From: Xanthobacter autotrophicus | GTDB taxonomy: Bacteria; Pseudomonadota; Alphaproteobacteria; Rhizobiales; Xanthobacteraceae | Direction of reading: 5' to 3' | Assembly (NCBI RefSeq): GCF_005871085.1 | Contig: NZ_VAUP01000038.1 | Span: 124,001 to 188,000, forward strand | DNA: 64,000 nt | Shown here: positions 8,743 to 17,531 of the stretch, in pieces | Position numbering within the stretch: the stretch's first letter is position 1 | Layout of the letters: every line of letters begins with the position of its first letter | Notes under the pieces: generated by a model | Database searches by the model: none | What the model saw: the letters and a program-made list of their open reading frames with translations, nothing else | Told to the model about the DNA's origin: nothing | Program-made: the position numbers and the translations under genes

Positions 8743-8860
8743 CCCTCTCCCGCTTGCGGGGGAGGGTAGGGTGGGGGCAACAGTGGTCGCATTTCGAGCA
8801 TGATGCCGGTGGAGAGGGATGCCCCCTCCCCAACCCTCCCCCGCAGGCGGGAGAGGGGGC
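8743..8860. repeat. mosaic palindromic repeat between rimM and trmD
   Basis: CCCTCTCCCGCTTGCGGGGG and the mirrored right end (CCCCCGCAGGCGGGAGAGG) enclose a central variable segment. It is the same family as the elements at 1, 14457, 35218 and 44572, and lies within an otherwise conserved operon. Confidence 0.8.
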
Positions 8861-8904
8861 TTCACGGCGCCCGGCCGCTCAAACGCGCTACCCTCACTCC
8901 GTCC

Positions 8905-9459
8905 CTAATCGCTGGTATCCTCACCCTCTTCCGGCTCTGCCGGGCGGCGTTCCACGAAGGCTTCGGCGATGACCACGCGCCGGCCGGGCAGGTCCACCAC
9001 CGGCACCGCATCGTTCGAGAAGGGCACCATCAGCGTCTTGGCCTTGGTGGCGGGCATGGTCGGGGCATATTCCAGAATGTCGCCGGCGCCGAAATCCTGC
9101 AGCGCCACCACCTTGCCGATCACCGCGCCGGCCTCGTCCTGGACGTCGAGGCCGATGAGGTCGGCGTGGTAGAAGGTGTCCTCGTCGTCCGGCGGCGGCA
9201 GGGCATCGCGGGGGACGAAGAGGTCCACGTTGGTCAGCGCCTCGGCGGCGGTGCGGTCGGCGATGCCCTCGATGCGGGCGACGAAATGGTCCTTGGCCGC
9301 GCGCAACGTGGCGATGCGGAAGCGCTTCTTGCCGGTAGCGTCGGTGAGCGGATCGTAGTCCAGCACGGCGCCGGGATCTTCGGTGAAGACGAAGAGGCGC
9401 ACCTCGCCCCTCACGCCATGGGGGGCGCCGATGCGGGCGACGAGGATGCGGTCGGCCAT
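8905..9459 (-). CDS. rimM: 16S rRNA processing protein RimM
   Basis: 184 residues. The N-terminal barrel has VARIGAPHGVRGEVRLF and the C-terminal PRC-type domain has DLIGLDVQDE, DILEY and MVPFSNDAVPVVDL. RimM assists maturation of the 30S head domain. The acidic tail (EEGEDTSD) is unremarkable. The usual upstream partner rpsP is not next to it here. Confidence 0.95.
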   Translation of the reverse strand: MADRILVARIGAPHGVRGEVRLFVFTEDPGAVLDYDPLTDATGKKRFRIATLRAAKDHFVARIEGIADRTAAEALTNVDLFVPRDALPPPDDEDTFYHADLIGLDVQDEAGAVIGKVVALQDFGAGDILEYAPTMPATKAKTLMVPFSNDAVPVVDLPGRRVVIAEAFVERRPAEPEEGEDTSD

Positions 9460-9503
9460 GAAGTCTCCGGAACGGACGGGTCTCGGCGCTCAGTATCGGA
9501 CAA

Positions 9504-9555
9504 GAGCACGCGTTCTGCGATCAGCTTGGCAAGGCAGGCTGACCGGCGCGTGCTC
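9504..9555. repeat. palindromic hairpin between gntR and rimM
   Basis: GAGCACGCG at 9504-9512 and CGCGTGCTC at 9547-9555 form a perfect nine-pair outer stem, with an inner TCAGC/GCTGA pair. It abuts the stop codon of the GntR-family gene. It resembles the short intergenic palindromes common in Hyphomicrobiales; there is no T run to make it a clear terminator. Confidence 0.6.
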
Positions 9556-10388
9556 TAGCGCAGGTCCTCGCCCTTTGCCAAGGACTTGGACCGTGTCCTG
9601 CGGCGGCCGTCCGCGCTGGCCTCCGCCGTCGTCGTCTCGCTCGTGTCCTTGCTTGTGTCTTGCCGGGTGCCATCTGCCGCCCTGGCGCGTGCCGTCCGCT
9701 GCTCGATCACCCGCAGCAGATCGGCGTGCACCTTGCCGATATGGCCGTCGAGAAAAGAGGTGGCCTCCGTCACCGCGCCCGCCCGGCAGAGCGCGATGAG
9801 CTGGGCGTGCTCGCTCTTGGCCCGGTCCATGGCTTCTGTGGTGGAGAGCTGGAGCCGCGTGTAGCGGTCCGAGGTCTGGAGCAAAGCAGCGACGATCTGG
9901 CGGGTGCGGGGCAGGGCCGCGCGATCATAAAGCGCCATGTGGAAATCGGCGTTGAGAATGCCCCACTGGCTCACGTCATGGGCCTTGGTGGCGGCGGTGA
10001 AGCGGGCGTGGATGGCGTCGAGCCTGGTGAAATCCGCGTCGGTGAACAGCGGGATGGCGCGCTCCAGCAGGCGCGGCTCCATGATCCGCCGCAGCTCGAA
10101 CACGTCGTTGATCTCCTCCACCGACAGGTCGGAGACGATGGCGCCCTTCTGCGGCACCATGCGCACCAGCCCCTCGGCCTCCAGCTGGAACAGCGCCTCA
10201 CGCACCGGAATGCGGCTGACGCCATAGGCGTCCGCCAGCGCATCCTGCCGCAGCTGGGTGCCGGCGGGATGGGTGCCGTCGAGGATCGACTGGCGCAACT
10301 GGTCAAGGATCGCCGCCGAGAGCGTGCGGTGCTTGAGGCCCTTCTGGGCGGCGGTCGGACTGCCGGAATTCATGTCGCCGGAATTCAT
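9555..10388 (-). CDS. GntR-family (FadR/FCD subgroup) transcriptional regulator
   Basis: 277 residues. The winged helix covers about residues 20-90 (DQLRQSILDGTHPAGTQLRQ, YGVSRIPVREALFQLEAEG) and an FCD ligand domain follows with FELRRIMEP, NADFHMALYD and SEHAQLIALC, which supply the usual metal-binding Asp/His set. The last 50 residues are a low-complexity Thr/Ser/Arg-rich tail. A 15-base duplication gives two in-frame ATGs (10388 and 10373). It is divergent from the TRAP operon, and an inverted TGTA-N7-TACA motif overlaps that operon's promoter, so it probably regulates uptake of the transported acid. Confidence 0.85.
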   Translation of the reverse strand: MNSGDMNSGSPTAAQKGLKHRTLSAAILDQLRQSILDGTHPAGTQLRQDALADAYGVSRIPVREALFQLEAEGLVRMVPQKGAIVSDLSVEEINDVFELRRIMEPRLLERAIPLFTDADFTRLDAIHARFTAATKAHDVSQWGILNADFHMALYDRAALPRTRQIVAALLQTSDRYTRLQLSTTEAMDRAKSEHAQLIALCRAGAVTEATSFLDGHIGKVHADLLRVIEQRTARARAADGTRQDTSKDTSETTTAEASADGRRRTRSKSLAKGEDLR

Positions 10389-10424
10389 GGGATCTGAGCT
10401 ACAGCAAAAAGCGTTGGCGGGGTA

Positions 10425-10454
10425 TTGACGCGTCGATTGTATAAAATCTACATT
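10425..10454 (+). promoter_or_regulatory. promoter with candidate GntR operator for the TRAP operon
   Basis: TTGACG (10425-10430), an 18-base spacer and TACATT (10449-10454) make a plausible sigma-70 promoter. TGTA-TAAAATC-TACA (10438-10452), an inverted repeat of the kind bound by FCD-type GntR proteins, sits between and over the -10 box. Binding there would block transcription of the TRAP genes. Confidence 0.5.
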
Positions 10455-10504
10455 CTGATTGAAAGCACCAAATCGAGACCCATAAGGGTCCGCCTTCCAG
10501 AGCG

Positions 10505-11134
10505 ATGAACATGACCAATGCGACCAAGACAGGCGCCGCGAAAGCGGGGCCGTGCGGGCTCGTGCTTGCCCTTTCGACGGGGCTTCTGGCCTTCGAGCGG
10601 GTGGCGGTGATCGGCCTGATGGGGCTTGTCGGCGTCCTCATCCTGCTGAACGTGGTGACCCGCTATACCGGCACGCCCATCTACTGGATCGATGAATCGG
10701 CCATCTACGCGGTGGTCTGGCTGAGCTTCATCGGCGCCTCGGCCATGACGCGCCTGCGCCTCGACTTCTCGGTGGGCATGCTCACCGAGCGCCTGCCGCC
10801 CGCCGGGGTGAAGGCGGCGCGGGCCATCGCCACGTGCTTCACCGTGCTGTTCGGCCTCAGCCTCTCCTACATGTGCTGGCTCTGGATGGATCCGGTCGGC
10901 ATCGCGGCGGCCGGGTTCGATGCCAAGACCTTCGCCGGGGAAAGCTTCAACTTCCTCTATACCGAGCGCACCCAGACGCTGAACTGGCCCACCTGGGCGG
11001 TCAGCCTGGTCATCCCGCTGTTTGCCGTGTCCCTCACCATCCACGGCCTCGCCAATCTGGTGGAAGACCTCGAATTCGTGCCGCGCCGCGTCTATCGCGG
11101 CTTCCCCATGGCCAATGTCGAGGCGGCAAGCTGA
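10505..11134 (+). CDS. TRAP transporter small permease subunit (DctQ type)
   Basis: 209 residues with four predicted membrane helices and the DctQ pattern around VLILLNVVTRYTGTPIYWIDE, then WLSFIGASAMTRLRLDFSV. It pairs with the large permease, whose start codon overlaps its stop (TGATG). A short extramembrane insert (about residues 130-160) separates the last two helices. The start at 10505 is followed by another Met two codons later; either may be used. Confidence 0.88.
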   Translation: MNMTNATKTGAAKAGPCGLVLALSTGLLAFERVAVIGLMGLVGVLILLNVVTRYTGTPIYWIDESAIYAVVWLSFIGASAMTRLRLDFSVGMLTERLPPAGVKAARAIATCFTVLFGLSLSYMCWLWMDPVGIAAAGFDAKTFAGESFNFLYTERTQTLNWPTWAVSLVIPLFAVSLTIHGLANLVEDLEFVPRRVYRGFPMANVEAAS

Positions 11135-12399
11135 TGCTCACCACCGCCGCATTCCTCATCACCATGCTGGTGGGCCTGCCCATCAGCCTGTGCCTGGCCC
11201 TGTCCGGTGTGGCGTTCATCCTCGCCACCGGCAACCCGCTGCTGCTCCAGACCTTTCCCACCCAGCTGTTCGGCGGCGTGGACAGCTACGGCCTCATCGC
11301 CATCCCGCTGTTCGTGCTGATCGGCGAGATCATGAACGGCGGCGGCATCACCCGCCGGCTCATCGACATGGCGATGGCGGTGGTGGGGCGTATGCGGGGC
11401 GGGCTCGCCTATGTGAACCTCATCGCCAACATGCTGGTGTCGTCCATCCTCGGCTCGGCCACGGCGCAGGTGGCCATCATGGCGCAGATCCTGGTGCCGG
11501 AGATGGTGAAGAAGGGCTACGACAAGACCTTCGCCGCCGGCCTCACCGCCTATGCGGGCATGCTGGGGCCCATCATCCCGCCGTCCATCATGTTCGTGGT
11601 GTATTCGGTGCTGGCGCAGGTCTCGGTGAGCGACATGCTCATCGCCGGCATCGTGCCCGGCGTTCTTTTGACCGTGCTGTTCTGCGTCTGCGTCTACATC
11701 ATGGGCTTCTTCTACGATTATCCCTGCGGCGAAAGCATGACCTGGCGCCAGCGGGTGGACATCGTGCTGAATGCCATCCCCACCCTGCTCATCCCCATCG
11801 TCATTGTCGGCTCCATCCTCACCGGCCTTGCCAATGCGACGGAATCGGCGGCGGTGGGCGCGCTCGCGGCCCTGCTCATCGGCCGCTACTGGACCAAGGA
11901 ATTGTCCTTCGCCCAGCTGCCGCAGATGCTGCTGAAGGCCGGGCTCTATTCCTCTGTCATCCTGTTTCTTGTTGCGGTGGCGGCGGTGTTCTCCTGGGTG
12001 CTGGTCTACGGCAAGATCCCGCAGGCTGTGGCGGCCTGGGTGCAGACCGTGGCCCATGATCCCATCACCTTCATGCTGCTGGTCAACGTGATCCTGCTGG
12101 TCATCGGCACGGTGATCGACGGCGCGCCCGGCCTCATCATGACGGTGCCGATCCTTCTGCCCATCGCCGTGGAGGTCTACCACATCGATCCCGTGCATTT
12201 CGGCGTGGTGGTGGTGATCAATCTGGTCCTCGGCTTCCTCTCCCCACCGGTCGGCCTGTGTTTCTTCGTCGCCTCGGCAGTTACCGGGGCGAAGGTGGGG
12301 CGGATGTTCTACGTCACCCTGCCGTTCTTCTTCGCCGCCTGCGCGCTTCTGGTGCTGCTGTCGCTGGTGCCGTGGCTGTCGACCGTTCTCGTCAAATAA
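11134..12399 (+). CDS. TRAP transporter large permease subunit (DctM type)
   Basis: 421 residues, about twelve helices, of the normal DctM length. Family motifs are present: FVLIGEIMNGGGITRRLIDMA, ILGSATAQVAIMAQILVPEM, AGMLGPIIPPSIMFVVYSV and NLVLGFLSPPVGLCFFVASA. It forms the sodium-driven transport path for an organic acid delivered by the binding protein encoded next. The start overlaps the dctQ stop, so an upstream extension of the frame is not used. Confidence 0.92.
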   Translation: MLTTAAFLITMLVGLPISLCLALSGVAFILATGNPLLLQTFPTQLFGGVDSYGLIAIPLFVLIGEIMNGGGITRRLIDMAMAVVGRMRGGLAYVNLIANMLVSSILGSATAQVAIMAQILVPEMVKKGYDKTFAAGLTAYAGMLGPIIPPSIMFVVYSVLAQVSVSDMLIAGIVPGVLLTVLFCVCVYIMGFFYDYPCGESMTWRQRVDIVLNAIPTLLIPIVIVGSILTGLANATESAAVGALAALLIGRYWTKELSFAQLPQMLLKAGLYSSVILFLVAVAAVFSWVLVYGKIPQAVAAWVQTVAHDPITFMLLVNVILLVIGTVIDGAPGLIMTVPILLPIAVEVYHIDPVHFGVVVVINLVLGFLSPPVGLCFFVASAVTGAKVGRMFYVTLPFFFAACALLVLLSLVPWLSTVLVK

Positions 12400-12423
12400 A
12401 ACCAACCTTCCAGGAGCCCTGCC

Positions 12424-13431
12424 ATGTCTCGCCCTGTCATGACTTTGTCCCGTCGCCATTTCCTTATGAGCGCTGCCGCCGGCGCCGCCCTTCCGCTTGC
12501 CATGCCCAGCGTGGTGCGGGCTCAGGAGGCGCGGGAATTCCGGCTCGGCATCATCACCCCGGTGGGCCATCCCTGGAACGTGGCCGCCGACAAGGTGGGC
12601 GCCATGCTGAAGGAGGAGACCAAGGGTCGCCTCTCCATCACCGTCTTCCCCTCGGGCCAGCTCGGCAACGAGGCGGCCATGCTGCAGCAGATGCAGACCG
12701 GCGCCCTCGACATGGGCTGGATCATGACCGCGGAACTGGGCTCGCGGGTGCCGGCCATCGCCGCCATCAATGCCCCGTGGGTGGTGGATTCCACCGCCAA
12801 GGCCGGCAAGCTGGTGCGCACTCCCGTGGCCATGAGCCTGCTCGACGTGCTGCCCAAGGAGACCGGGACGGTGGGCCTCGCCTGGGGCATCACCACCATG
12901 CGCGTCGTGTTCTCCGCGAAGCCCATCACGGGCATCAAGGACCTGAACGGCATGAAGCTGCGCATCAACACCACGCCGGCCTATCGCGACTTCTACCAGC
13001 TGCTCGGCGCCGCCCCGACCCCGATCCCCACCCCGGCGGTGTTCGACGCCATGTCCAACGGCCAGGTGGATGGCCTTGAGGCCGACCTCGACTTCTCCTG
13101 GAACCAGCGCTTCGACAAGGTGTCGAAGACCATGCTGAAGATGGACGCCATCTTCATGCCGGTCATCGCGCTGGTCTCCGGCCGGGTGTGGCAGACCCTG
13201 TCGCCCGCCGACAAGGCGCTCATCACCAAGCTCACCAAGAGCGCCCTCGACGCCCAGGTGGACGAGACCGTGGTGAACGAGCCGGTGCTGCTGGAGAAGT
13301 TCAAGGCGGTGATCCCGATCAAGGTGGCGGAAGTGGCCGACCGCGAGAAGATCATCGCCGAATACGACAAGATCTGGCTGCCCAAGGCCCCGATCCTCGC
13401 CGAGCTGCGCAAGGCCGGCGCCGCCCTCTGA
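12424..13431 (+). CDS. TRAP transporter substrate-binding protein (DctP family)
   Basis: 335 residues with a twin-arginine signal (LSRRHFLMSAA, cleaved near VRAQE). DctP-fold motifs include FPSGQLGNEAAMLQQMQTGALDM split over residues 75-100, DLNGMKLRINTTPAYRDF and FDAMSNGQVDGLEADL. The Arg in the KLRIN segment is the usual carboxylate-binding residue, so the ligand is probably a carboxylic acid. It follows the permease genes after 24 bases and precedes a DapA-family lyase, which is likely to act on the imported compound. Confidence 0.9.
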   Translation: MSRPVMTLSRRHFLMSAAAGAALPLAMPSVVRAQEAREFRLGIITPVGHPWNVAADKVGAMLKEETKGRLSITVFPSGQLGNEAAMLQQMQTGALDMGWIMTAELGSRVPAIAAINAPWVVDSTAKAGKLVRTPVAMSLLDVLPKETGTVGLAWGITTMRVVFSAKPITGIKDLNGMKLRINTTPAYRDFYQLLGAAPTPIPTPAVFDAMSNGQVDGLEADLDFSWNQRFDKVSKTMLKMDAIFMPVIALVSGRVWQTLSPADKALITKLTKSALDAQVDETVVNEPVLLEKFKAVIPIKVAEVADREKIIAEYDKIWLPKAPILAELRKAGAAL

Positions 13432-13502
13432 TCCCTGAAACCCGCACGCGGGCGGGGCAGGGCCCTGTCCGCACCCCCTTATCGACACAAGGATGACATG
13501 AG

Positions 13503-14432
13503 ATGAAGCCGGCAATCAGCTGGGAAGGCGTCTTCCCGGCCGTGACCACCCAGTTCCGCGAGGACTATTCGCTCGATATCGATGCCACCGCCAAGGTGAT
13601 GGAAGGCCTGATCCGCGACGGCGTGTCCGGCATGATCGTGTGCGGCACCGTGGGCGAGAACTGCTCGCTCACCACCGCCGAGAAGATCCAGGTGATGGAG
13701 GCCGGCAAGGCGGTGGCCGCCGGCCGGGTGCCGGTGATCTGCGGCATCGCCGAATTCACCAGCGAATTCGCCATCGCCACCGCGAAGGAAGCGGCCAAGG
13801 TGGGCGTGGACGGCATCATGCTCATGCCGGCGCTGGTGTATTCCTCCAAGCCCCATGAGACGGCGGCCCATTTCCGCACCGTCTCCAAGGCCACCGACCT
13901 GCCGGTGATGATCTACAACAACCCGCCGGTCTACAAGAACGACGTGACCCCGGACGTGGTTGCTTCCCTGGTGGATTGCGAGACCATCGTCTGCTTCAAG
14001 GAAAGCTCGGGCGACACGCGCCGCTTCATCGATCTGCGCAACAAGGTGGGCGATCGCTTCATCATGTTCGCCGGCCTTGATGACGTGGTGGTGGAGAGCA
14101 TCGCCATGGGCGCGCAGGGCTGGGTGTCGGGCATGTCCAACGCCTTCCCGCGCGAGGGCGAGACCCTGTTCCGCCTGGCCCGTGCCGGCCGCTATGCGGA
14201 GGCCATGAAGCTCTATGAGTGGTTCATGCCGCTGCTGCATCTTGATGCGCGCCCCGACCTCGTCCAGTGCATCAAGCTGTGCGAGCACATCATGGGCCGC
14301 GGCACCTTCCTCACCCGCCCGCCGCGCCTCGCGCTGCTGGACCACGAGCGGGCCGAGGTGGAAGCGCTGATGGCGGCCGCCCTCAAGACCCGTCCGGAAC
14401 TTCCCGACGTGGGCCTGAAAGCCGCCGCCTGA
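13503..14432 (+). CDS. DapA-family lyase/aldolase (dihydrodipicolinate synthase-like)
   Basis: 309 residues, a TIM-barrel Schiff-base enzyme. The catalytic set is visible: GTVGEN (residues 48-53), Tyr138 in MIYNNPP and the Schiff-base Lys166 in VCFKESSG. Members split or make bonds to pyruvate or act as dehydratases on 2-keto-3-deoxy acids. Its place after a TRAP transporter and before an FAD-linked hydroxyacid dehydrogenase argues for a catabolic role and against lysine synthesis. The substrate is not readable from sequence; a hydroxyproline-pathway deaminase is one family alternative. Confidence 0.85.
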   Translation: MKPAISWEGVFPAVTTQFREDYSLDIDATAKVMEGLIRDGVSGMIVCGTVGENCSLTTAEKIQVMEAGKAVAAGRVPVICGIAEFTSEFAIATAKEAAKVGVDGIMLMPALVYSSKPHETAAHFRTVSKATDLPVMIYNNPPVYKNDVTPDVVASLVDCETIVCFKESSGDTRRFIDLRNKVGDRFIMFAGLDDVVVESIAMGAQGWVSGMSNAFPREGETLFRLARAGRYAEAMKLYEWFMPLLHLDARPDLVQCIKLCEHIMGRGTFLTRPPRLALLDHERAEVEALMAAALKTRPELPDVGLKAAA

Positions 14433-14456
14433 GGACTTTTCTGGCCTGGCCTTGCT

Positions 14457-14490
14457 CCCTCTCCCGCTTGCGGGGGAGGGATGGGGAGGC
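14457..14490. repeat. partial copy of the dispersed palindromic repeat
   Basis: CCCTCTCCCGCTTGCGGGGG followed by AGGGATGGGGAGG matches the left end of the elements at 8743 and 44572. The right end near 14561-14600 is degenerate. It separates the DapA-like and FAD-oxidase genes. Confidence 0.7.
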
Positions 14491-14611
14491 GGCCTGTGTA
14501 CGGTCCTGGCGCGACATGGGGTGTGAAGCGCACCTGAGTGTGCCGCCCCCTGCCGCCCCACAGCCAACCCCACCCTTGCGGAGCCGGGAGCCGTGCGGCA
14601 CCCTCCCGGCC

Positions 14612-16063
14612 ATGTCGAGCCACGCCCCGCACCCCGTCCTTCTCGATGCCGCCCGCCTCAAGGGGCTGCTGGAGCGCATCGCCGCGCGCATCGGTCCCGC
14701 CCGCGTGGTCACCGATGCGGCGGAGCTGGCCCCCTGGCTGGTGGAAGGCCGCGGCCTGTTCCAGGGTGCCACCCCGGCCATGGTGGAGCCGGCGACCACG
14801 GAAGACGTGTCCTTCATCGTCGCCGCCTGCGCCGAGGCGGGGGTTCCCGTGGTGCCGCAAGGCGGCAATACCGGCCTCGTGGGCGGGCAGGTGCCGTTCG
14901 GCGGCCTGCTCCTCTCGCTCCGGCGCATGAGCCGCATCCGCGATCTGGATCCCATCGACCTCACCGTGGTGGCCGAGGCCGGCTGTACGCTGCATCAGGT
15001 GCAGCAGGCGGCGGCGGAGGCGGGCTGCCTGTTTCCGCTTTCCATCGCGTCGGAGGGCAGCTGCCGTATTGGCGGCAACCTCTCCACCAATGCCGGCGGC
15101 ACCGCCGTGCTGCGCTACGGCAACATGCGGGAACTGACCTTCGGGCTGGAGGTGGTGCTGCCGGACGGGCGGATCTGGAATGGCCTCAGCCGCCTGCGCA
15201 AGGACAATACCGGCTATGCGCTGAAAGACCTGTTCATCGGCTCGGAAGGCACGCTCGGCATCATCACCGCCGCCGTGCTGCGGCTTTATCCGGCGCCGCG
15301 CGCCCGCGCCACTACGCTCACCGGTCTCTCAAGCCCCGATGCCGCCCTCAAGCTGTTCCAGCGGCTGCGGAACGTGGCGGGGGATGCACTCACCGGCTTC
15401 GAGATCCTGCCGCGCTTCGGCATGGAGACGGTGCTGAAGCATATCCCCGGCACCACCCGCGCGCTCGCCGGCGACCACGGCTGGTATGCGCTCGCCGAAC
15501 TCACCTCCACCCGTCGCGACGACGACCTCTCCGCGCTGGCGCTGGAGGTGTTCGGCGCGGCGTTCGAGGCGGGGGAGATCGAGGATGCGGTGATCGCCGC
15601 CAGCGAGGCCCAGGCCGAGGCCCTGTGGAAGCTGCGCGAGGCGCTGTCCGACGCCCAGAAATTCGAGGGCGGTTCCATCAAGCACGACGTGTCGGTGCCG
15701 GTGTCGCGGGTGCCGGGTTTCATCGCCGAGGCGTCCCGCGCCTGCGAGGCCCACATGCCGGGGCTGCGGGTGTGCGCCTTCGGCCACATGGGCGACGGCA
15801 ACATCCACTTCAACCTGAGCCAGCCGCCGGGCATGGACAAGGCGGCCTATCTGGCCGGCTGGGAAGGCTTCAACCGCATCGTCCACGACATCGTGGCGGG
15901 GCTTGGCGGCTCCATCTCGGCGGAGCACGGCATCGGCCTGCTCAAGCGCGAGGAACTGTCGCTCTACAAGGACCCCGTGGCGCTGGAGCTGATGGCGGCC
16001 ATCAAGTCCGCCATCGATCCCAAGGGCCTCGCCAATCCCGGCAAGGTGCTGCTGGGAGGGTAA
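14612..16063 (+). CDS. FAD-linked D-2-hydroxyacid dehydrogenase (GlcD/DLD/D2HGDH type)
   Basis: 483 residues. The N-terminal PCMH-type FAD domain has VPQGGNTGLVGGQVP and GNLSTNAGGTAVLRYGN, followed by LKDLFIGSEGTLGIITAA. The C-terminal cap has FGHMGDGNIHFN and AEHGIGLLKREEL, the metal/substrate histidine motifs of D-lactate and D-2-hydroxyglutarate dehydrogenases. It oxidises a D-2-hydroxyacid to the 2-keto acid, passing electrons to FAD and then the respiratory chain. With the TRAP system and the DapA-like lyase it suggests a hydroxyacid catabolic module. The start at 14612 follows the repeat; longer frames run into repeat DNA. Confidence 0.88.
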   Translation: MSSHAPHPVLLDAARLKGLLERIAARIGPARVVTDAAELAPWLVEGRGLFQGATPAMVEPATTEDVSFIVAACAEAGVPVVPQGGNTGLVGGQVPFGGLLLSLRRMSRIRDLDPIDLTVVAEAGCTLHQVQQAAAEAGCLFPLSIASEGSCRIGGNLSTNAGGTAVLRYGNMRELTFGLEVVLPDGRIWNGLSRLRKDNTGYALKDLFIGSEGTLGIITAAVLRLYPAPRARATTLTGLSSPDAALKLFQRLRNVAGDALTGFEILPRFGMETVLKHIPGTTRALAGDHGWYALAELTSTRRDDDLSALALEVFGAAFEAGEIEDAVIAASEAQAEALWKLREALSDAQKFEGGSIKHDVSVPVSRVPGFIAEASRACEAHMPGLRVCAFGHMGDGNIHFNLSQPPGMDKAAYLAGWEGFNRIVHDIVAGLGGSISAEHGIGLLKREELSLYKDPVALELMAAIKSAIDPKGLANPGKVLLGG

Positions 16064-16075
16064 GACCCGTTTCCT

Positions 16076-17287
16076 TCACTGCGGCCGGCGGCGCACCGCG
16101 AAGGCGGTCAGCACCGCGAGGCCGAGGGGGATGGCCGCGCCCACGAACACCAGGCGCGGCAGGTGGTGGTCGAGCATGAGGCCGAACATCAGCGGGCCCA
16201 GCAGCGCGCCGATGTCGTAGCCCGAATACACCACCCCGAACACCTTGCCGGTCGCCCCCGCCGGCGCGGCACCGCGCACCAGCACGTCGCGGGACGGCGT
16301 GGTCATGCCCATGGCGAAGCCCACCAGCGCCACCAGGCCCACAGTCACCTCGGGCGGTACCACCAGCAGGGCCGCGAGCAGCGCCAGCGCGCAGGCGCAG
16401 GCGAGCCCGCCCATGGCGATGAGGTGATGGCTGGCGGTGCGGTCCGCCACCGCCCCGCCCAAAGCGACGCCCGCCGCATTGCCGCATTGGTAGAGCGCGA
16501 CCGCCAGCGTCGCCAGCGCCACCGTGGCGCCGAAGCCCTCCTTCAGGGCGACGATGGAGAAGCTCTGGATGCCGGTGAGCGAGATAGAGGTGAGCACGAA
16601 ATACAGGAAGGCCGTGAGCACCACCGGCATGGCCAGCACCTGGAGGAAGGTGGGGGCGGGTCCGTGCGCGGCCTTGGCGCCGTGCGCGCCGGCATGGTCC
16701 GGATCAACCCTCAAAGCCTTGCGGCAGACGAGGAGAACGAGGCCGAGCACCACCACGCCCGCCCCCATGGCGCCGAGCGCCACCCGCCAGCCATAAGCCG
16801 AGCTGATGGCGGCGGAAACGAGGGGCGACAGCGCAAAGCCGATGCTGCCAGCGATCACATGGGCGGCGAAGGCGCGCCCGAGCCGGGCTGGCGCCACCTT
16901 GTGGCTGAGGATGGAAAGATCGGCCGGGTGGTAGACCGCATTGCCGAGGCCGGCGAGGGCGGCGAGGGGCAGGAGGACCAGATAATGGGGCGCAAGGCCC
17001 ATGGCGGCCGTGGCCGTACCTTGCAGCAGCAGGCCGCCCAGCAGCAGGCGATGGGCGCCGAAGCGGTCCACGAGGATGCCGGCGGTCACCTGGCCCAGGC
17101 CGGAGCATAGGTAGAAGACCGAGAGCACCACGCCCAAGGCGAAGAAGGAGACGCCAAGATCGGCGCGCATCATCAGGAACAGGGGGGCGAGGGCGAGCTG
17201 GAGCAGGTGGCTGCAGAAATGGGCGACGCCCACCGCGCCGATGGTGGAGATTTCCCCGGCCGGCCATTCGGCCGTTCGCGCATTCAT
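16076..17287 (-). CDS. MFS transporter (fosmidomycin-resistance-like group)
   Basis: 403 residues, twelve predicted helices. GLGNAVYHPADLSILS after helix 4 and VDRFGAHRLLLGG are typical of the Fsr-like branch of drug and metabolite exporters. The start chosen is MNARTAEWP; an upstream Met at 17320 adds eleven residues. It converges on the FAD-oxidase gene with a 12-base gap. The exported compound is unknown; nothing links it to the neighbouring operon but position. Confidence 0.8.
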   Translation of the reverse strand: MNARTAEWPAGEISTIGAVGVAHFCSHLLQLALAPLFLMMRADLGVSFFALGVVLSVFYLCSGLGQVTAGILVDRFGAHRLLLGGLLLQGTATAAMGLAPHYLVLLPLAALAGLGNAVYHPADLSILSHKVAPARLGRAFAAHVIAGSIGFALSPLVSAAISSAYGWRVALGAMGAGVVVLGLVLLVCRKALRVDPDHAGAHGAKAAHGPAPTFLQVLAMPVVLTAFLYFVLTSISLTGIQSFSIVALKEGFGATVALATLAVALYQCGNAAGVALGGAVADRTASHHLIAMGGLACACALALLAALLVVPPEVTVGLVALVGFAMGMTTPSRDVLVRGAAPAGATGKVFGVVYSGYDIGALLGPLMFGLMLDHHLPRLVFVGAAIPLGLAVLTAFAVRRRPQ

Positions 17288-17531
17288 GGTCACGGTCGAC
17301 ACCCCTCTCCGGGCCGGCATGATGCCGTCCCTCCCGGCGCTGGCCGCCGGTTGTTGCGCCTCCCCTCGTCTGGTCTGTGGCGGGGTTGGTCCCTCGCCCT
17401 TATGCTCTCGTGTCCGCTCGCGCGGGCAGGGTGTCTTACCCTGTTGCCGCCGTCGCCGTCACCCTCGAAGCGGAGCGCGGGCCTTCACGTTTGCGCACGG
17501 TCCGTGTCGGCAGGGGGCGCTTATCTGGCGC

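Noticed and set aside
7944-8801. 285-codon version of trmD
   Set aside because: The first 47 codons are translated palindromic repeat; TrmD proteins begin near the Met at 8660.
11092-13515. 807-codon open frame on the minus strand across the TRAP genes
   Set aside because: It is the shadow of dctM/dctP. Its product is His/Gly/Asp-rich without domain features.
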